Below, piece by piece: positions 60,758 to 64,000 of a DNA stretch of 64,000 nucleotides. The notes below the pieces were generated by a model, which saw only the letters and a program-made list of their open reading frames with translations, was not told where the DNA came from and ran no database searches. Positions within the stretch are counted from its first letter, which is position 1. Each line of letters starts with the position of its first letter. Origin of the DNA: Myxocyprinus asiaticus (Eukaryota; Chordata; Actinopteri; Cypriniformes; Catostomidae). The stretch spans positions 29,120,001 through 29,184,000 of the forward strand of contig NC_059385.1 of NCBI RefSeq assembly GCF_019703515.2. The letters are read 5' to 3'. A program made the position numbers and the translations under genes.

Positions 60758-62560
60758 CAGAGACCAAAACCAGACCGAGTCCATGGCCATATTTTCATGG
60801 TCTTGGTCTTGTCATAGACTCTTGAGCATTTGGACTCGACTTGGACTCGAACAGTCAAGTGCTTTTCCAGAGAACATACCGTGAAAGCTTCGACTTATCT
60901 GACAAAAATTTCTCTGACTGACAATATCAGTGATTGTGACATAAATTATGTCCCATATTTCAGTTGGCTGTGTAGAAGAACTAGTGATGCCCGATTCACA
61001 AATAAATAATTCTACTGAGTTGGTTCTTTTCAGCATATTGGCAAAATGGGTTAGCAAAAAGGTCTGAATCAATTTGCTGTTCAGTCCGATTCGTTCGGAC
61101 TGTTGTCTAACTGAATAATTTGCAGCATTTTCTCACTCAGTAAAACAGCATCAGGATATTTCAGTAAAACTGTGAACAAACCAAACATTGGATTAAGTGG
61201 ATATTTACTTACAATCATTTGAAACAAAAGACTTTTTGAAAGGTATCTTCCATTGGTGCAGTGCCATGTTAAAAAGGGGTATTTTACACCAAATGCATTA
61301 TTGTGTCCATCCATGCTGTTTTTCAGTTGCTTTTCTATGTAAATGTGCCAAATGGATGTCTTTGATCGTTGCACCATGTATCGCTGTGTTTTTTGGCTTC
61401 TTGCAGGAGCGCCACAATTTTTTATTTATTTATTTATTTTATTTTTTATTGCTCTTTTGTCAAGTTAAAAAGAACCTAAACTGTTAAAAACGTGTCTCAA
61501 GACACCTGTCTTCTGTTCTATTCTATTTGTTGCACTGTGTTGGTCTGAATGGCCTCTAAGTCTTTTAGAAATTCTTAAGCTATTAATTGAATGCTACACA
61601 CACTGAACTCGACCTACTCTGGTCTTGGCCTGGAATTGGACTCGGATGAACTGGTCTTGAATACAACAATGCGTTGAATAATGATTTAAATTTGGACCTG
61701 TTTGTCACAGAAAGCTATCGGAACATTTGGAATACACTTGGAACAAAACAGATAATAAACTACTGTAATAAATGTTGTTGCTGATTAAACATTAACCACT
61801 GTGGATAAATATTGCTTGTGCATTATTGTGGTATAATTATTGTAGATACACCCACCCTTTGTGGACTAGATCTTAAGCCATTGGAAAAAAGGTCTGGCCT
61901 TGCTAGACTATAGTGTTTCTTTATTGAAAATTAACTCTAGTTTAATTATGCAAATTGATAAAGTAACTTGTTATTTGTTGCTTTCAAAATCTGATCACAT
62001 CAGTGGAATTGATCCTGAAATCAAACTTTTTAGCTTAGTGCATCATGTTGCTTGGACCAAACTACTTACACGGCAAATACTTTTGTCCCTGAGATATTCC
62101 AAATGGCTTTGCATTTCCTTTATAACACCCCATATTGGCCTTTTGAATTCACTTTGGTTTTGATAAGACCATGCCATGCATAGTAAAAGAATGATAAAAC
62201 CAAGAAAATGGAGACTGGATTATCTCCTAAGCTCTGCATCAATGATAAAAAGCCTTAGATAAAGTTGGGAACAAACTATTTTCATTAGACCTGTTTACAC
62301 AGCCACAGTCAGAGCAGTTAAGACTAGAAAAGCTGTTTTCTCAATCTGTCTAGATAACTGGCCTTCTGGAAGACTAACAAGAAAAAAAGTCAGGTTTACA
62401 GTTGTTATGAGGTTCATGGACAGACAGTACATTTATTTTCTTAATTAATGGTGCTTTCTAAGGCTAATTGTTATGTCATTTATAATTAACATACACAAAT
62501 GTTCTATAACACTGCTCTATAAAGTACTGTGAATTTTTTGTATTTATATATAATATAAAA
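60417..62560. other. AT-rich sequence with dispersed repeats
   Basis: A (TA)n run at about 60711-60753. A repeat with TTTTCATGGTCTTGGTCTTG and GACTCGACTTGGACTCGAAC (60793-60850) and a matching far side (CTGGTCTTGGCCTGGAATTGGACTCGGATG at 61619-61648) suggest one element interrupted by 60975-61600. Inside is a piece with ACTAGTGATGCCCGATTCAC (60980-60999). No gene; the frames at 61081-61487 and 61900-62163 have no family resemblance. Confidence 0.45.
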
Positions 62561-63790
<1,230 letters not shown>

Positions 63791-64000
63791 TAAACTTCCA
63801 GATGTATTATGGTAATTATATTTTCTGGGTAAAATAAATAAATAAAAATTGCTTAATTGTCATGAAAATAAGGTCACAATGCAAAAAAAAATTTATAAAT
63901 AAAAATTAATAGCCCTTTCTTTATGCAAAATATTATATATTTTAATATATATTTTCCTGCCTTTTGCAGTACCAAAAACAAAAACAAAAAAAAAAAGAAA
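63791..64000. other. AT-rich sequence to the window end
   Basis: No feature recognised. A-rich runs increase toward the end. Confidence 0.5.

Overview
This is vertebrate, almost certainly teleost and probably cyprinid, nuclear DNA. It is AT-rich, full of (CA)n and (TA)n microsatellites, and built mostly from transposable elements of the kinds common in carp-like fishes: Tc1/mariner, piggyBac, hAT, DIRS, Ty3/gypsy, miniature LTR elements, tRNA-derived SINEs, L1- and L2/Rex-type LINE pieces and fold-back MITEs. There are no bacterial or phage genes, no rRNA, no CRISPR and no intact tRNA gene. The cyprinid assignment is inferred from the repeat families, chiefly the SINE at 16675-17040.

Host genes are sparse. 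Two exons on the + strand (3305-3437 and 11087-11170) match consecutive exons of galactose-1-phosphate uridylyltransferase (galt) and are separated by a 7.6-kb TE-filled intron. The first carries an in-frame TGA, so this copy looks pseudogenised unless that base is an error or variant. No other galt exon was found. A second candidate is a first coding exon at 44027-44223 (protein starting MFALIKW) with a perfect NRF-1 type palindrome about 225 bp upstream.

Layout: 1-11170 is the galt region, with a TTAA-bounded piggyBac copy (3586-6342), a fold-back MITE and LTR remnants in the intron. 11.2-20 kb holds sparse single-copy sequence, a hairpin element with a decayed transposase N-terminus, a 1-kb long inverted repeat, a SINE and a degenerate minisatellite. 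20.4-34 kb is a transposon graveyard: a Tc1, a miniature LTR element, a LINE piece, two fused Tc1 fragments, a broken Ty3/gypsy element and a proline-rich LTR-element remnant. 35-42 kb has a hAT element with a perfect 8-bp target duplication, MITEs, and a miniature LTR element with a perfect 5-bp target duplication. 44-49.5 kb has the candidate exon, an L1 ORF1 fossil, a SINE and a repeat with tRNA-like modules.

The most structured part is 49628-60416. A piggyBac element (TTAA-bounded, transposase on the minus strand) was invaded by a 6.44-kb DIRS-type tyrosine-recombinase retrotransposon (51044-57486) and separately by a Tc1 element (57824-59302). Removing both leaves a piggyBac of normal size (about 2.9 kb). 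The DIRS copy keeps the full textbook end structure: inverted terminal repeats, an internal complementary region matching the circle junction, and GTT at both ends. Its gag-like ORF is intact. Its pol ORF carries a compensated frameshift pair and a TGA just before the recombinase catalytic box. From 60.4 kb to the end is AT-rich repeat, including a spaced array of TTACTGTAATG-type motifs and very long (TA)n tracts.

I found no convincing new biological system. What merits a second look is the nested stack, the DIRS end structure, the loop inversion between two hairpin-element copies, the miniature LTR family, and the state of galt.
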